Shown in pieces: positions 63,201 through 64,000 of a DNA stretch of 64,000 bases; within the stretch, counting starts at the first letter, position 1; each line of letters starts with the position of its first letter. Location: contig NZ_SLWR01000013.1 of the NCBI RefSeq assembly GCF_004345665.1, positions 157,552-221,551 of the forward strand, in the 5' to 3' direction. Below the pieces are notes generated by a model. The model was not told the DNA's origin and ran no database searches. It saw only the letters and a program-made list of their open reading frames with translations. The translations under genes were made by a program, and so were the position numbers. The DNA comes from Kribbella antiqua. GTDB taxonomy: Bacteria > Actinomycetota > Actinomycetes > Propionibacteriales > Kribbellaceae.

Positions 63201-63465
63201 TGAGGAGGCTCGGGCGCTCTACGTCCGGGTGGCGCGCGTACTGGCCGAGCGCGGCCGGCGGGACCCGGACGCGGCGGCTGGGTACCTGCTCCGGATCTTG
63301 CAGCGGGATCAGTACGACGAACGTGCGCATCTGGGGCTGGTGTCGGCCTTCCAGGCGAGTGGTGCGCACGGGGAGGCCCGCCGGGCCTACCGCACCTACG
63401 TGCAGCGGATGGGCGAGCTCGAGGTCGAGCCAGCGCCCTACCCAGCCGTGCCGGCCCGGCTTTAA
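60256..63465 (+). CDS. MalT-like ATPase/TPR regulator with a SARP-type C-terminal activator domain
   Basis: A 1069-aa signal-transducing ATPase regulator. Residues 25-270 hold the STAND NTPase with Walker A ADAGFGKSTLL (residues 33-43) and Walker B LVLVLDDLHEL. Residues 330-820 are helical TPR-like repeats (for example GEALLKLGRLDEAIGELEAS). Instead of a LuxR helix-turn-helix, the C-terminus has a winged-helix plus BTAD region (from about 833, ECLGGFRVLRDGKAVQLGEW, then LLDLLWPDQEE), as in SARP activators. Such proteins often switch on secondary metabolism or carbon use. It starts at ATG 60256 in a 237-bp divergent region. Confidence 0.88.
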   Translation: MAVESVAGTVGRPRLLALLDEGVQRRLLTVVADAGFGKSTLLGSWAAGRPCAWHTVRAEDSSLAAMVSALVGSLRRQVPALEAIPAELQSPRGPDADAEQQTRALAYAALLADALEQNLNDDLVLVLDDLHELTPDAPAITLIDGLVRTAPPNLHLIVASRTAMPFGIDRLRGRGQVLEIDATALAFTVPETVAVLEKVLGKGSEDLAEPLQAAVQGWPAAVRLAVEALRTAPPEQRASRLRRALRSDGPLYDYLAEEVFAAEPPSVRRLVASVAVLPRFGSELCKAIGLTDSAETLQQLRTRGLLVSAGEADGYELNPLVKNFANDMLSVDAQELAELSLQAGRWFESVGEHRDALACYQSVDPAVAARMLAERGHAMVSGGLAEIVISAVSALPSELRDPAMDQLEGEARQVLGDWQGAVDCFDRIIEPEGEIPVAIAWRLGLIHHLRGQTDVAIATYQRGRIDGQHPADEALLQAWWAGAHWLRGEFEECRALVTAAYEIAKVSGDDRALAISHTVLAMLAAVDSDPRGNSSHYLRALEHAERGGDLLQAIRIRVNRSSHHIAEGDYALGLKELDVALELADRAGFAVFRALALNNRGEALLKLGRLDEAIGELEASRSLYQKLESKRVAQPLSVLGEVYRERGDRAMARACFEEAIAMAEETKDMQSLVPSLAGLARVLAVEEPQRAAELAEMARQAVAYGPVLGLSGALVALGWVTLHAGNKTEAAATAEEAAALCRKRRDRAGLADALELYAAADGGEVLHEVLNIRSELGDQLGEARAELMLANRTRGPEGRELALRARQRFLAAGATRYAAAALQATEETGPAAVRIECLGGFRVLRDGKAVQLGEWPSKKARDLLKILVARRCRPVARVQLLDLLWPDQEESVASPRLSVALSTVRAVLDPGKKYPADRFVGADRATIWLDGDQTAVDVELFLHDAREGLTTSDLRLLRTAEASYSGDFLEEDVYADWAAGMREEARALYVRVARVLAERGRRDPDAAAGYLLRILQRDQYDERAHLGLVSAFQASGAHGEARRAYRTYVQRMGELEVEPAPYPAVPARL

Positions 63466-63477
63466 GGCTGGCTGAAG

Positions 63478-63915
63478 GTGGCGCCGCACCATCTGATCAT
63501 GGCAGCGCCGGTGCACAACCCTGTGGTGGTCCACGAGTACGGCGTGACGGGTCACTCCGGGCGTGACTACCGCACCGAACCTGGCGCACCGGTCCGGGCA
63601 ACCCTGGCCGGTGTGGTGGTCCAGGTCGACTCCGGTGGCGTGGTGATCGAGTCGAACGCGATCTGGCACATCTACGACCACCTGTCCGGGCTCACGGTCA
63701 GCCAGGGCGAGACCGTGGAGACGGGGGACCTGCTCGGTGTAGCGGCTGGTTCACGCCTGCACTACGAGGAGCGGGTCGCGCCGTACGGCGTGAGTGATCA
63801 GCGGAGTCCGCAGTTCGACCTGCACACGAACGCGCGGATGCGGATGGTGGCGCCGGACGGGTCGGCCGAGGAGGGAGCGGCCGAGCCGTCCGGAGCTACC
63901 GTGGAGTCAGTGTGA
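63478..63915 (+). CDS. Degenerate M23 peptidase-like (LytM fold) protein
   Basis: A 145-aa protein with LytM-like blocks: GHSGRDYRTEPGAPVRATLA (the HxxxD metal pair), IWHIYDHLSG, and a final SRLHYEERV. In active M23 enzymes the last block is HxH; here the first His is Arg, so the zinc site is broken. No signal peptide. Start GTG 63478 is 12 bp after the regulator stop; ATG 63499 is an alternative. Perhaps a binding, not cleaving, protein. Confidence 0.6.
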   Translation: MAPHHLIMAAPVHNPVVVHEYGVTGHSGRDYRTEPGAPVRATLAGVVVQVDSGGVVIESNAIWHIYDHLSGLTVSQGETVETGDLLGVAAGSRLHYEERVAPYGVSDQRSPQFDLHTNARMRMVAPDGSAEEGAAEPSGATVESV

Positions 63916-64000
63916 GGGTGGTGCTGCCGCTTCGTGCGGTGGTTGGATCCCGATCACCTGATGCCTGGCTCTTACCGTGGCTGCCGTCCTTGGATTGGCG

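Overview
The window is high-GC DNA with dense, overlapping genes (ATGA, GTGA and TGATG junctions), GTG starts and frequent GTACG words. This fits a soil actinobacterium, probably of the Kribbella/Nocardioides type; the genus is an inference from style and gene content, not proven here. No rRNA, prophage, insertion sequence or CRISPR array was found. One tRNA gene (His) lies near the right end.

Layout. 1-5.1 kb: the end of a carbohydrate ABC transporter operon (permease, a binding protein broken by a one-base frameshift, an aldo/keto reductase), then an SDR enzyme, an LLM-type flavin enzyme and an F420/NADP-type dehydrogenase. 5.2-10.6 kb: an Acg-like nitroreductase and a PNPOx-fold protein behind DosR-like boxes; an alpha/beta hydrolase divergent from a TetR regulator; a small membrane protein; and a rifampin monooxygenase (rox) with a 19-bp rifamycin-associated element in front of it.

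11.1-31.5 kb is the most unusual part. A free-standing propeptide-like protein, a subtilase without a signal peptide and an amidohydrolase sit beside a tightly coupled six-gene operon. That operon encodes two tandem trypsin-like proteins sharing an unusual cysteine cluster, a DUF6603-like protein of 1132 aa, and three large proteins (1102, 1837 and 622 aa) that match no characterised family I know. I propose this as a candidate undescribed system.

31.5-40.7 kb: the glycolate oxidase operon glcDEF with a clear promoter and an IclR-like operator, a decayed MFS transporter tail, a FAD oxidoreductase plus TenA pair, a class V aminotransferase, and an AbiEi-like protein with a 3' frameshift.

40.8-55.2 kb: a glycan-use locus. 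A GH127 arabinofuranosidase and a secreted BNR/sialidase-like protein are transcribed leftward. Rightward runs a LacI-led operon with a complete Dpp-type ABC transporter, an intracellular GH63-like enzyme, a FAD enzyme and a DapA/NanA-family lyase. Two copies of a LacI-like operator lie in the shared promoter region.

55.2-64 kb: a SigE-type sigma factor with a membrane partner, a 38-aa membrane peptide, about 1.4 kb of non-coding tandem repeats (33, 142 and 62 bp periods), tRNA-His next to orn, a methyltransferase, a MalT-like regulator with a SARP-type C-terminus, and a degenerate M23-like protein.
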